Shown: positions 19,002 through 28,569, numbered from the stretch's first letter. The stretch: 64,000 bases of DNA from Acetobacter aceti (GCF_002005445.1 NZ_CP014692.1:2356001-2420000); one strand, 5' to 3'. Notes: a model not told the origin generated them from the letters alone. Program-made: numbers and translations.

Positions 19002-19705
19002 GTCATTCGAAGTCGTCTTATATCGCAGTATCTGGTCTGGCGCTGCTCGCCGGTCTCGCTCATGGCACAGTGGCATCTGCGGCTGATCCCGAAATTCATG
19101 ACGGGTCGACACGTCTGAATGTTACCGGAACCGGTTCGGTTGATGCTGCTCCTGATCTGTTGACAGCCACATTGCTGATTCAGAATGAAGCGGTGAAAGC
19201 TGTTGATGCACAGGCGAAAACCAACGATGCCGCCCATGCTGCCGTGACCAAAGCTGAAAAGGTTGCAGGCGTTACGGTTCTGACCGATTCGTACGACGTG
19301 TCGGAAAACCGCAAAGACAACAAACCCTCCAGTTGGACAGCCCGGCAGACCATTCAGATCAAGGCCAAAGATGCTTCAGCTCTGCTGGATCTGGTCGGCA
19401 GGCTTCAGGCCAACGGATTGTTGCTGGAAGGCGTATCCTGGTCTCTGTCGCCTGAACATCAGAAGGAACTGCATCGTCAGGCCGAGAAAAAGGCGGTGGA
19501 TGATCTCCGCAGCCGCTCCAGCGAAATAGCTAATGACCTTGGTCTGAAAGTGTCTTCAATTGCTTCAATCTCGGTCGATGAGCCGCTGACTGTTCGCCCA
19601 GTCGCCTTCATGGCCCGCGCTGCGATGGCTGCTCCGACGATGCGTTCGGAAGATCAGACGGTTACAGCCAATATTCAGGCTACAGTAATCCTGAAGCCAC
19701 AATAG
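18998..19705 (+). CDS. SIMPL-domain (DUF541, YggE-like) periplasmic protein
   Basis: 235 residues. The signal peptide runs to about residue 27 (GTVASA-ADP). The domain starts with LNVTGTGSVDAAPDLLTATL, the typical opening of SIMPL proteins, and includes the VLTDSYDVSENRKDN and RQTIQIKAKDASALLDLV blocks and the central KKAVDDLRSRSSEIANDLG helix. YggE-type proteins are linked to oxidative stress tolerance, but their activity is unknown. It closes the operon. Confidence 0.85.
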   Translation: MSHSKSSYIAVSGLALLAGLAHGTVASAADPEIHDGSTRLNVTGTGSVDAAPDLLTATLLIQNEAVKAVDAQAKTNDAAHAAVTKAEKVAGVTVLTDSYDVSENRKDNKPSSWTARQTIQIKAKDASALLDLVGRLQANGLLLEGVSWSLSPEHQKELHRQAEKKAVDDLRSRSSEIANDLGLKVSSIASISVDEPLTVRPVAFMARAAMAAPTMRSEDQTVTANIQATVILKPQ

Positions 19706-20106
19706 TTATGGGGCGTATTTTCTTCCATTACCAAAGGCTACCTTTGTTTTTATTAGAGGATTAACACAAAACACACTCCAGCTCCGACTGAAGAAGCAAT
19801 TACTTATGATATAAATATAATATTATTAATCTTCTATGTGAATTTTTTACATAATAGTATTCAAAAAAATCTCTCTTCGGTTAATGGAAATCACAACTCA
19901 GTGGTATTCCTGCAGACAAAAGCATTCAGATAATTTTCAAACCCGTCGCCTTAAATCTTTTAAAGCCGTGATCGCAGACATTCAAAACTATCTTTCGTGA
20001 TTCAAGGAGGATCTTCAGGCCGTTCCAATCATTGATCCGGACAGGTTGCATAGAAAAGCGCGTCACCGCGCAACATTCAGCCTGGCAAATTCAGGCTCTG
20101 GAGCGT
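19706..20106. other. AT-rich convergent intergenic region
   Basis: 401 bases between the SIMPL gene and the glycosyltransferase remnant. Apart from a weak terminator at 19732-19753 I see only AT-rich sequence (notably 19790-19880) and no gene. It marks the boundary between the sensor operon and the polysaccharide genes. Confidence 0.45.
19732..19753 (+). terminator. Weak terminator after the SIMPL gene
   Basis: CAAAGG (19732-19737) pairs with CCTTTG (19741-19746) over a 3-base loop and is followed by a T-rich run. The stem is only 6 pairs. Confidence 0.4.
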
Positions 20107-21154
20107 TTACGGTCTGACTACGCTATTCTCTCCCAACCCGGAAAGGACTGTATCACGTGCTGCCGCAACGTCGATAATCTCATTATCTCCGCGATCGACC
20201 GACGCCACCTTTCCCAGCCCCAGAAGAGCCATTTCTGTGCCCGGTATGGCGCGAAGCTGTTCAGGACGATATCCTGCCTTGGTAAATGCCCACACTGTCA
20301 TGCAGGCCGATTTGAAGACCGCTCTCGCAGGGTTTTTCACTCGTCGGGCCATCCATAAAAGCGCGATAGCATTGCGAATACGCGTTTCAAAATCCCCCAC
20401 CCGTCGTCCGTTTGTCAGCCACCCTCCGTAAACATGCTTGGTCTTCGGATGATTATCAAAGCAACTCGTCAGGAACTTGATTTCCTGATGTGGATCGATG
20501 CCATCCTTGACGAAATTCACATAGATGGGACCACTGTAAAGCGGGCGGACATGAACCATCGGAACCTCATCGACGACCGCTGCACGGAAGGCGGGATCTT
20601 CCATCAGCATTGTCCAGATGAGATCAGTCCCCCAGCCCGTGAAATGCCGCTCGAACATCGGCAGGATCGTGCGGAGATAGGACGATTTGATGCAGCAGGC
20701 CATTGATTCGAGAAAATTACTGTAACGCAGCCGAAAGCCAGGCACACGTAGAAGAATGTCGTGAGAGACATAGCTGTCATGTGTCATGTGTCATGGCCGG
20801 CTGCGCCATCGTCAGATCGTATTCCACCGCTATATCGAACAACTTGCTGATATCAGAAGATTTCATCCGCAAGTCATCATCCGGCAGCATGATATATTCA
20901 TAACGATCAAGCAGTTCAGGATGCGCTTTGAAATGGCGGGCTATACTGTCCCATTTCGTTCCATAATCGAATACAGGAGGCAGATCACCATCGAAAGAGA
21001 GCGACTGATCTTTTGCATAGACATTCAGCTGAAGATCCCAGTTGCGTGGTGTTGCATCATTCGCAATCCATTCGCGATGAAGCGACTCATCGCCGACACG
21101 CGCCAGAACAAGAAAACGTCTTTTTCCAGACTGGAACCCTTCTTCGTTTTTCAT
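20107..21154 (-). pseudogene. DUF707-like glycosyltransferase, frameshifted by a 7-bp repeat
   Basis: Two adjoining reading frames encode one protein. The N-terminal part (21154-20777, 125 residues) starts MKNEEGFQSGKRRFLVLARVG and has the acidic EYIMLPDDDLRM motif; it ends at TMAQPAMTHDT. The C-terminal part (to 20107) resumes with MTHDSYVSHDILLR and has ERHFTGWGTDLIW. The break is a third tandem copy of TGTCATG at 20775-20795. Two copies would give a continuous protein of about 346 residues. The family resembles DUF707 putative glycosyltransferases. It ends the nucleotide-sugar cluster. It may be dead, or switched on and off by slippage. Confidence 0.75.
20775..20795 (+). repeat. Three tandem copies of a 7-bp unit
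   Basis: TGTCATG occurs three times head to tail without mismatch, inside the glycosyltransferase gene. A unit of seven bases shifts the frame with each gain or loss; two copies would keep the gene open. Confidence 0.92.
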
Positions 21155-21335
21155 CCCAAACTCCTAGCATCAGAAATAGAAGATATTTAAAGACTTCATT
21201 CCCTAAACCTAACGCATTTAAACGGACACATCTTACAAGAATCTATAGCAGAAACTGGAAGTATCCGGGTTATTCACATCACCGTGTTCCCTTCAGATTC
21301 CAGACGGAAGAAGAAAGTCCACTACAGAAAACACA

Positions 21336-21884
21336 TTAAAAAATTGGAGACTGCCCTTGCCGCAAAAGCGGCCATGCCGCGTCTTTTGTTGATAGATCAA
21401 TAACTTCCAGAGGCCATGTAATCCGCAGCAGTGGATCATCGTAACGCAACCCGCCTTCAGCGCCGGGTGTATAGGCAGCGCTCACAGGATAAAAAACCTC
21501 TGTATTATCAAGAAGGGTCTGAAATCCGTGAGCGAATCCGGGCGGCACGTACAGCATACGATGATTCTCTGCACTCAGAACAAAAGACTCATGTTTCAGA
21601 TAGGTCACGGAATCCCCGCGAAGATCCACAATGACGTCCACAATACTCCCTCTGGTGCATCGCATGAGTTTGGCTTCAGCATGAACACCACGCTGGAAAT
21701 GCAGCCCACGAACCGTGCCCTTGTTACGTGAAAACGACATATTATGTTGTACAAAATCGGAAATCAGACCATGTTGCGTGAATTCATCCCGACACATCAT
21801 CCTGGAGAAGAAACCACGATTATCCTCTACCAGTTCTGGCTCGATAATCATGGCATCCTTCAGCGTGGTTTCACGAAAGATCAC
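21336..21884 (-). CDS. dTDP-4-dehydrorhamnose 3,5-epimerase-like protein (RmlC family)
   Basis: 182 residues from a GTG at 21884 that overlaps the upstream gene by 14 bases; further upstream in-frame ATGs lie inside that gene. Cupin epimerase motifs are IEPELVEDNRGFFSR, the base His in GTVRGLHFQ, Lys in EAKLMRC, Tyr in TEVFYPVSAAY and GLRYDDPLL. RmlC-type enzymes epimerise C3 and/or C5 of 4-keto-6-deoxy sugars. With a cytidylyltransferase nearby the substrate may be a CDP sugar rather than dTDP; inference only. Confidence 0.85.
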   Translation of the reverse strand: MIFRETTLKDAMIIEPELVEDNRGFFSRMMCRDEFTQHGLISDFVQHNMSFSRNKGTVRGLHFQRGVHAEAKLMRCTRGSIVDVIVDLRGDSVTYLKHESFVLSAENHRMLYVPPGFAHGFQTLLDNTEVFYPVSAAYTPGAEGGLRYDDPLLRITWPLEVIDLSTKDAAWPLLRQGQSPIF

Positions 21885-23229
21885 AGGCAACCTCCTTGAT
21901 CGTCTCGCCTGGTGAAAAAGCTCTTTCCTGCTCGGCATAAAGACGATCGATGACTCTTCCTTCCGGCAGATCGATATCTGCAAAGGTCAAAGGACGGTCA
22001 CGTGGAATGTGTCTGCGAACCGTCGAACCTATGGCAAGTCCCAGAGGAATAAGGTTTTCCTCTCTGATGGTTTCGATATTTTCAATCATTCCGTAAACTT
22101 CGAAACCACCGAGTTCGGCGATTGTCTCTCCCGGCTCGAGGTCTTTCTTGGCTAGCGCAATAACACCGACAACCGGTCCAGAAAGCGGGGCAAGAGTCGC
22201 GTCTCCAAACAGAACGGCACGGGCCACAGAGCCGGGAACTTCAAAATGGCACAGATGAAACGGGGTATAGAAACAGTAATAAGGGCCCGGTCCCATCTTG
22301 TAATAATTCAGAAAATGTCGCTGTTTTACGTCATCCATCGTCCCAAGCACAAAAACTCCCGGCCCTGGCCTCGCTCCGATCACGTAATCGACAACGCCGG
22401 GACCTCCTTCCGCGAGATGTGCATCCAGAAACGGGGAGAAGGCTGTCGCCACGTCTTCCAGAGGTACCAAGGGTGTATCCGGATTTCCACCCGAGAAATC
22501 AGGACCGAGCATGCCTCGCCGAGCCACCTTCATACCCGTGCCATTGGCAATCACTGTCTGCTCAAAGGAAATTTTGGTTCCGTCAGCGAAGGATGCAGCC
22601 ATAGCCGGCTGCAAACTCCATTTTTCCGCAAAGGATATCTGCGTGTCTGGAGTGCGATAAGGATCGTAAAGGCCCTTGATACTGCCGCACAAAACCGGGC
22701 GCACACCAATACCTGTCATGAAGCGAACCAGATTCATCATGACGCCCGGCTGATCTCCATCGCCTGCGGTATAGACGACGTTGGCGAGGTCAGCTTTCTT
22801 TTTCAGGATGGGGCCAACCGTTCCATCAAGCTCCGCGTTCACCTGAATCAGATGTTTTCCGCCTTCGATCGCTGCCAGCGCTGCTCTGGCAGCGTGCTCC
22901 ATGGAGCCAGTTGCCTCGATAATCGCATCGATTCCACTGGCCTGAGCCAGAAGCACCGGATCACTGGTCACGACCCGCTGCCCTGATGCAAGGACACGTT
23001 CAACTGACTGAGCATCCGGACACCACACCGGTTCAAGGCCCAGTTCTTCAAACAGGACTTCACCATGAGCGCGTGTACGGTTGCAAACAGCCACTACGCG
23101 CATCCCGGGTGTAGCTGTTTCAATGGTGCGCGCGATGGCCTTCGCCTGTGTCCCTGCACCAATCAGGGCCACTGTCACTGGCCGCCCTTCGGTTTCGCGA
23201 CGCTTCAATGCCGTATCGACAATAATCAT
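21871..23229 (-). CDS. COG4091-type NAD(P)-dependent dehydrogenase with SAF domain
   Basis: 452 residues. The N-terminal Rossmann fold begins TVALIGAGTQAKAIART. The middle holds DAIIEATGSMEHAARAAL and the GDGDQPGVMMNLVRF block. A C-terminal SAF-like region (IALAKKDLEPGETIAELGGF, about 345-440) follows. This architecture is annotated as 'predicted homoserine dehydrogenase', but it recurs in surface-sugar clusters, and here it sits between a glucose-1-phosphate cytidylyltransferase and an RmlC-like epimerase. A role in making an unusual sugar is therefore more likely than amino acid synthesis. The actual reaction is unknown. Confidence 0.75.
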   Translation of the reverse strand: MIIVDTALKRRETEGRPVTVALIGAGTQAKAIARTIETATPGMRVVAVCNRTRAHGEVLFEELGLEPVWCPDAQSVERVLASGQRVVTSDPVLLAQASGIDAIIEATGSMEHAARAALAAIEGGKHLIQVNAELDGTVGPILKKKADLANVVYTAGDGDQPGVMMNLVRFMTGIGVRPVLCGSIKGLYDPYRTPDTQISFAEKWSLQPAMAASFADGTKISFEQTVIANGTGMKVARRGMLGPDFSGGNPDTPLVPLEDVATAFSPFLDAHLAEGGPGVVDYVIGARPGPGVFVLGTMDDVKQRHFLNYYKMGPGPYYCFYTPFHLCHFEVPGSVARAVLFGDATLAPLSGPVVGVIALAKKDLEPGETIAELGGFEVYGMIENIETIREENLIPLGLAIGSTVRRHIPRDRPLTFADIDLPEGRVIDRLYAEQERAFSPGETIKEVACDLS

Positions 23230-23291
23230 GTTCCGGCTCCAGATTTATTACCATGAAGTTCGAGGACAGGACGGTTTCCGTCAGGACACTC

Positions 23292-24071
23292 TCAGTCAGC
23301 CCAGACTTTCCACGGGGCAGCCCCCGTTGCCCATGTGGCCTCCAGAACCTGCTTGTCACGCAGGGTGTCCATATTTTGCCAGTACCGATCATGCACGAAG
23401 CTCGACAGCTTGCCTCGTTCGATCAGTCTGCTCATCGGTTCCGCTTCCCATGTCGTCAGATCGTCATCGATCAGGTCGAGGACCTGCGGTTCACACACGA
23501 AAAAACCGCCATTGATCAACCCACCGTCACCGGCGCGTTTCTCACCGAAGCCACTTACGGACATCGCATTATCGGTAAGCTCCAGCGCACCAAAGCGACC
23601 CGGCTGCACGACGGCTGTCAACGTGCACCAGGCTGCACGCGATCGATGAAATGCCAGAAGATCGGCTATATTCACGTCACTTACACCGTCGCCGTAGGTG
23701 AGACAGAACGTGCTGTCCTCAAGATAACGACGCGCTCGAAGAATGCGACCGCCCGTCAGGGATTCCTGTCCTGTATCCAGAACGGTAACACGCCAGTTGT
23801 CTGTCTGGGCTTCCAGCCAGCGCACATCCCCCGTGCCGAGGTCTATGGTGAAATCGCGACGCGCGTAACGGTAACGCATAAAATAGTCTCGTATGAATTC
23901 GATACGATAACCACCGAGAATGACAAAATCAGAGAACCCATAATGGGCGTATATCTTCATGATATGCCAGAGTATTGGTCGTCCGCCGATTTCGGCCATA
24001 GGCTTTGGGCGGATCATTGTCTCTTCACTAAGTCTGGTGCCAAAGCCTCCGGCGAGAATTGCGACCTTCAT
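23292..24071 (-). CDS. rfbF: Glucose-1-phosphate cytidylyltransferase
   Basis: 259 residues, the usual length. RfbF makes CDP-glucose from CTP and glucose-1-phosphate, the entry to CDP-linked 3,6-dideoxy and branched sugars. The nucleotide-binding start is KVAILAGGFGTRLSEET, followed by RPKPMAEIGGRPILWHIM, and LTYGDGVSDVNI carries the metal-binding Asp. GGFFVCEP and WEAEPMSRLIERGKLSSF fit the sugar-binding half. No CDP-glucose 4,6-dehydratase (rfbG) is encoded beside it. Confidence 0.93.
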   Translation of the reverse strand: MKVAILAGGFGTRLSEETMIRPKPMAEIGGRPILWHIMKIYAHYGFSDFVILGGYRIEFIRDYFMRYRYARRDFTIDLGTGDVRWLEAQTDNWRVTVLDTGQESLTGGRILRARRYLEDSTFCLTYGDGVSDVNIADLLAFHRSRAAWCTLTAVVQPGRFGALELTDNAMSVSGFGEKRAGDGGLINGGFFVCEPQVLDLIDDDLTTWEAEPMSRLIERGKLSSFVHDRYWQNMDTLRDKQVLEATWATGAAPWKVWAD

Positions 24072-24168
24072 TTATTTTTTCCTTATGCCGCAAAGCATTG
24101 TTAAAACGATTACCTTGAAGACAGAGCTGTTTTCTTCTACTGCCTATCAGAGATAAGAATATTCAAAC

Positions 24169-25233
24169 TCAGAGATTGTATCCCCCTTCCTCGCATCGCC
24201 AGACAAGAGAACGGTTAAGCCGCCCTGACGCCATATGGCTCTCAAGCACCTTGAGTCGTATCAACGATGAATTACGAAACTCACTGTCTTCAAAACCCAT
24301 TCCAGCCAGACCGGACTTAAGATGAGAAATCGAATCCTCAAGAGTCACCTGAGGCTGGTGATTCGGCGCCAGTGACTTGTACAGGCCGAAATCAACCTGA
24401 TAGGACCGGCTATCCACTGCTGAATTGGTGTTTATACTTATCTCGGTTCCTGGAAGGGCTTTGGCTACAGCCTCAGCAATCTGATGGACCTGATAATTTC
24501 GCTCATCGCTGCCTACGTTCACGACCAGATAACGCCCACCATTATCTGGCGAACGGCTCACCGCCCACTCCACCGCACGGGCCATATCGTGCGTATCGAT
24601 CAGCGGTCGCCAAGGTGTGCCGTCCGAAAGCACGCTGAGTTTTCCAGTCACCATCGCGGAAGCGACAAAGTCGTTCAGCACAAGATCCAGTCGAAGGCGA
24701 TCAGACATACCGCAGGCTGTAGCAAAACGCAGACAGGTAATTGTCATGGCGCCATCAATCTGTTCCAGCGCCTTTTCCGCGCCAATCTTGGATTGTGCGT
24801 AGGTAGTCACTGGATTGAGTGGATCCGTCTCCCTACGGGGACCACCCTCGGCAACTCCATAAATACTGCAACTGGATGCAAAGACGAAATGTTTTACACC
24901 AGCCGCAGATGCCGCCTGAGCCAGAGCCACGGTTGCATTTTGATTGATGTCGAGTGTGACATCCTGAAACCTGTCCCCCATGGGATCGTTCGAAATCGCC
25001 GCAAGCTGGACAACGGCATCATAACCAGCCAGCAATCCATCAGAAAAAGCCCTCACATCCCCAAAAAACTGAGCATCAAGGACTCTTTCGGGTAGACACG
25101 CAACTCCTGTGAGGCAATGCGCGAAGTAAGCATTGTCAAAACCATGTAATACACTTTGTGGGCATGCCTTCTTTAGCTGCGCCGAGACGGCCGGTCCCAC
25201 GTAACCCATATTTCCGACGATCAGAATTCGCAT
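24169..25233 (-). CDS. NAD-dependent epimerase/dehydratase (extended SDR)
   Basis: 354 residues. The cofactor motif GNMGYVG is at 7-13 and the catalytic Tyr-Lys pair in TYAQSKIGAEKAL near residue 145, with the serine strand FVFASSCSIYG before it. Substrate-domain blocks WRPLIDTHDMARAVEWA and NVGSDERNYQVHQIAE are typical of NDP-sugar epimerases and reductases. It is the first gene of the cluster (before rfbF, with a 97-base gap). It lacks close signs of a 4,6-dehydratase (no TDE triad was seen), so epimerase or reductase is more likely. Confidence 0.82.
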   Translation of the reverse strand: MRILIVGNMGYVGPAVSAQLKKACPQSVLHGFDNAYFAHCLTGVACLPERVLDAQFFGDVRAFSDGLLAGYDAVVQLAAISNDPMGDRFQDVTLDINQNATVALAQAASAAGVKHFVFASSCSIYGVAEGGPRRETDPLNPVTTYAQSKIGAEKALEQIDGAMTITCLRFATACGMSDRLRLDLVLNDFVASAMVTGKLSVLSDGTPWRPLIDTHDMARAVEWAVSRSPDNGGRYLVVNVGSDERNYQVHQIAEAVAKALPGTEISINTNSAVDSRSYQVDFGLYKSLAPNHQPQVTLEDSISHLKSGLAGMGFEDSEFRNSSLIRLKVLESHMASGRLNRSLVWRCEEGGYNL

Positions 25234-26887
25234 GTTGGTCTTCTTTCACTCGTATCCAAAGAGTCGAAATTCAATCCGTTACGTCAGCAGATCTGCATCT
25301 TTGCAACGACATTCTTGACCTCTCAAAAATATGTTTGCTGCGGCACATGAGAACTCAAAAAAAATTGAGACACGTTTTTCTGTAAGCAACAAACCAAAGT
25401 TCGATATTTTCTCCAAATAAATATCCACACTCACTATCTAATTAACAAAACAAATAAAACATATTATTGAAATTTTAAAGCAAATGATTATAATTGTATT
25501 ATTATATATACTCAATACAATAAAATATATTCCATCAGAAACTGATATCTATTTCTGTTGCATTGTTTTCGTTTATTGCCTGATTTAGAAAACCAGCCAC
25601 TTCTTCCCCACCTTTAATTTTTTTATTTATTTTTAAATATAACCTGATACGGGGCTACATTACACATAAAATAGAAAGCATGTCATCAAAAAAAACACAT
25701 CATCAAAAATACAGCAAATGGCACTGCAAAATGACATCGCGTAGTATGTTGCGCTATTTTCTAACCCATTAATATTATTGAATAATAAGACTTGAACGAG
25801 TTGAATTTACTAAAAAACTTATTTTTTGCAAAATTGATCTTATATCAACATGGATTCTTGTGGTTACGCTCTCAATTTCGTGATCATTTGATCGCATTAT
25901 CGATATTACCCTTTAAATACAATCACGCAGCTTCAGGAACAAGAGCCCTTATTGGAAAAGGCTTAGAGTCCCGATATGGAATGAAATCAATTCTCTGCAT
26001 CAATGAAAAACAGCGAAAAACCGGCCTTTTCGGGGGTATCTATGTGCTCCGTAAGCCCGACTCACCGTCAGATGATGAATTTCCAAAAGGGCTCTAACAT
26101 TCGATTGAAATGCTGTCTTTATAGGTGGACTATTCATTCTTCTTTCTTTGAAAAACGGCGATGATGATAACCGCTACGTGTGACACGATATGTCACACAC
26201 TTTCCTTTGGTTGATCTTGCTTTTTTTGTAACAATACTTGATCCGGAAACAATAATGACCACTCATATGATCGGAACAGCGACGTGCATGCAAGAGCCAT
26301 GCAATCCTTGCCACGTATTGTATGGCTTGTTTTCTATGCGTATCGGGGCCGGCATCATGGGTTGCGACACGCTGCTGTGTTAGCGTTGTCCGAGACCTGC
26401 GCTATGAGCACACTGTCTCCAGAAAGCTGTTACGAATTACGTAAATAAGCCGTTCACTCACGGATTATTTTTACATCAAGCTTTGAATTTCTGCCATCTT
26501 GTCTTCACATGAATGAGCAATCATGGCAGCAGGATTTTATACGGCGAGACTGATGGCCGAGACAGGAATTTCCGAATCGAGGTTACGAAAACAGTAAAGG
26601 CAGGAATAATGTGACAACAGTTACCGTTACCGTTAGACTATATATTGTCTATATCCCTTGCTGATACTGGCATTCCCGTCAAACACGTCAGCTTCCATGA
26701 GACCGATAAGACATGAGAGAGTCGATTTCCTCCCCGCTCGTGGACCAGCATGACAATGTTCGGCTTGTCAGAAGCGGGCAGGATGAGACTGATGCCACCA
26801 TCAGTGTCAGATATTCGTAGTGGGAAAGAATGAGTCAAAAGTAATCCTGATACACTACCACAGTCCGATCATACGGTTCGTCAGCCC
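25234..26887. other. Long AT-rich region without recognisable genes
   Basis: 1,654 bases. From 25380 to 25790 the DNA is extremely AT-rich with many homopolymer runs. Beyond 25790 the composition rises slightly and open frames of 50-100 codons occur (25792-26097, 26299-26448 on the plus strand), but none has a good ribosome site or a known family. Short peptide-like stretches near 26520-26590 may be gene debris. The nucleotide-sugar operon promoter should lie near 25240-25400. Probably an old insertion or deletion scar. Confidence 0.5.
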
Positions 26888-27955
26888 ATGATAGCTGCAG
26901 ATGTTTCGTTAACGAGCGAAAAAGACAAAAGCTACCCGATGCTTCAACTGCTGCGCATGCTCGTCGCGCTCAGTATTTTTACCGGTCACTGGGGGGAACC
27001 CTATGTGGGACGGTTATGGCCTCAGGGGCAGATCGCCATCGACATCTTCTTCATGATCGAAGGCTTCCTCGCAATGGGCTCTCTATCACAGCCTGCTGTT
27101 ATCAGTATGACCAGGCAGCAGATTATCGGCAGCCGCCTCGCTCATATCTATCCGGTTTATGCCATCGCACTCGTAGCCAGCTTCTGTGCCTTCGCTCCTC
27201 TGGCGCTCACCAATGCGGAGGGATGGACCGTCACAAACTGGATCGGCGCTTTCATTTCCGGCCTTGTCCTGCTGCCTTTCTTCTCCACACTCGTTGACGG
27301 CTCGGTCTTCCCGCTCAATCCACCCAGCTGGGCTATAGTGCTGGAGTTATTCGGCTTTGCCCTTCTGGTCTGTCTACGTGTTCATGATACTCCCAGACGG
27401 TTACTCGCTCTATGGATTGGCGCAGCTTTCACCTACTTCACGCTAAGCATGATGTGGCGCGATCTCAATGCGGGCTGGTCATCAATGCATTACTGGGGTG
27501 GATGGCCGCGCATGATTCTGAGTTTCTCCGGCGGCGCGTGGCTGCGCCATCTGCATGGGGAGCATGAGGTGCGCACCCCGAAAATCCATCCAGTCATCGT
27601 TCTCGCGCTATTCGTTGGTATGCACCTGCCGAAAATTCACCTCATCGGCGCGCCATTACTGGGCATCGGCGTCCCTGTGCTGGTGTGGCTAGGAGCTTCA
27701 TGCCCGCGTCCAGTCTGGCTCGAAACAGTCGCAGCCTTTTCCAAAAGAAACACGCTCGCACTCTATCTGCTCGGCTATCCCGTCATGATGGTCTGGCGAT
27801 ACGTCAATACCATATTCATGGTGCCTCCTTCTTTCGCCGGAAGTCTCGCAGGATTGGCCCTAGTTCTTGGCAGTTTGCTGGTGGCAAGTATGGTTCTGAC
27901 TTACACAATGAAATATCTAAACCATGGGGACACACAAATTCAGAAATCACCATAA
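26888..27955 (+). CDS. Acyltransferase 3 family membrane protein
   Basis: 355 residues with about ten hydrophobic helices. The N-terminal RMLVALSIFTGH holds the conserved Arg and, 11 residues on, the catalytic-type His of acyltransferase 3 proteins. This family O-acylates sugars of lipopolysaccharide, exopolysaccharide or capsule from the cytoplasmic membrane. It lies near, but is divergent from, the nucleotide-sugar cluster, so it probably modifies the same surface glycan. The start at 26888 (ATGATAGCTGC) lies after a region without genes. Confidence 0.85.
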   Translation: MIAADVSLTSEKDKSYPMLQLLRMLVALSIFTGHWGEPYVGRLWPQGQIAIDIFFMIEGFLAMGSLSQPAVISMTRQQIIGSRLAHIYPVYAIALVASFCAFAPLALTNAEGWTVTNWIGAFISGLVLLPFFSTLVDGSVFPLNPPSWAIVLELFGFALLVCLRVHDTPRRLLALWIGAAFTYFTLSMMWRDLNAGWSSMHYWGGWPRMILSFSGGAWLRHLHGEHEVRTPKIHPVIVLALFVGMHLPKIHLIGAPLLGIGVPVLVWLGASCPRPVWLETVAAFSKRNTLALYLLGYPVMMVWRYVNTIFMVPPSFAGSLAGLALVLGSLLVASMVLTYTMKYLNHGDTQIQKSP

Positions 27956-28093
27956 ATACATGGAGGGATCGAAGAACCGTTGGTTGATGCCCTTGGCTCG
28001 TAATTTCAGGATTTTGGCGATTTGATTGACGGTTCCTGAAGTAGCATTCGATCTGCGTTTTGAGCAGATTGGGGGCTATCACCCGCTGGATGG

Positions 28094-28445
28094 CTACGCG
28101 CTCGCGCTGATCTGTTCCAGGAAGAGAAAGCGACGCATATTACAGACGATATTGGCCAGCCCGATCCTCATAGTGGCTCGCGCGATGCCGACTGTTCGGA
28201 CGACCAGCCCGGTCTGTGATTTCTGGTCGGCAAAGACATGCTCGACACGCGAGCGGATCGAATGTCGGTCGTCCGCCTTTGCTCCCGTCAGAATACGCCA
28301 GCGCCAGCTCCAAATCAGGGCGAAACACTTCAAAATCTACAGTTCGCGAAAACGCTTCGAGCCGATCACCAAGCCTGCTCAATCGCGCAAGCCGCTCATC
28401 AACATCAAAGAAACCGGGTTGCTTCATCTTCCATCCCCCAATCAA
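28094..28445 (-). pseudogene. IS5-family transposase remnant with internal deletion
   Basis: Leftward, the frame from 28445 gives MKQPGFFDVDERLARLS, RTVDFEVFRPDLELALAY and DGSKGGRPTFD, the N-terminus of IS5-type transposases from acetic acid bacteria. Near 28285 it meets, in another frame, IRSRVEHVFADQKSQ, VRTVGIARATMRIGLANIV and RRFLFLEQIS, the C-terminus. The DDE catalytic core between them is missing. The remnant lies between the acyltransferase gene and glpK; terminal inverted repeats were not identified. Confidence 0.85.
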
Positions 28446-28502
28446 CGTACGGGAAAATGGAATTACAGAGAAAGCCTCAAAACCAGAGGGTTTTCAGAAC
28501 AG

Positions 28503-28550
28503 AAAAAAGGGGGCCTTATCCGCAACCCAGCGGGAAACGGACAAGACCCC
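28503..28550 (-). terminator. Rho-independent terminator of the glp operon
   Basis: On the minus strand, 28550-28538 pairs with 28522-28510 in a 13-bp stem (two G-T pairs), followed by a run of six T residues (28508-28503). It starts 20 bases after the glpK stop. Confidence 0.85.
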
Positions 28551-28569
28551 GATACAAAGTCAAAGAATG

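Noticed and set aside
25792..26097. A 101-codon open frame in the AT-rich region
   Set aside because: It begins with TTG, has no ribosome site and no recognised family; the surrounding DNA seems non-coding.
26299..26448. A 49-codon frame starting MQSLPRIVWLVF
   Set aside because: Protein-like in composition but without a ribosome site, conserved neighbours or a known family. It may be debris.
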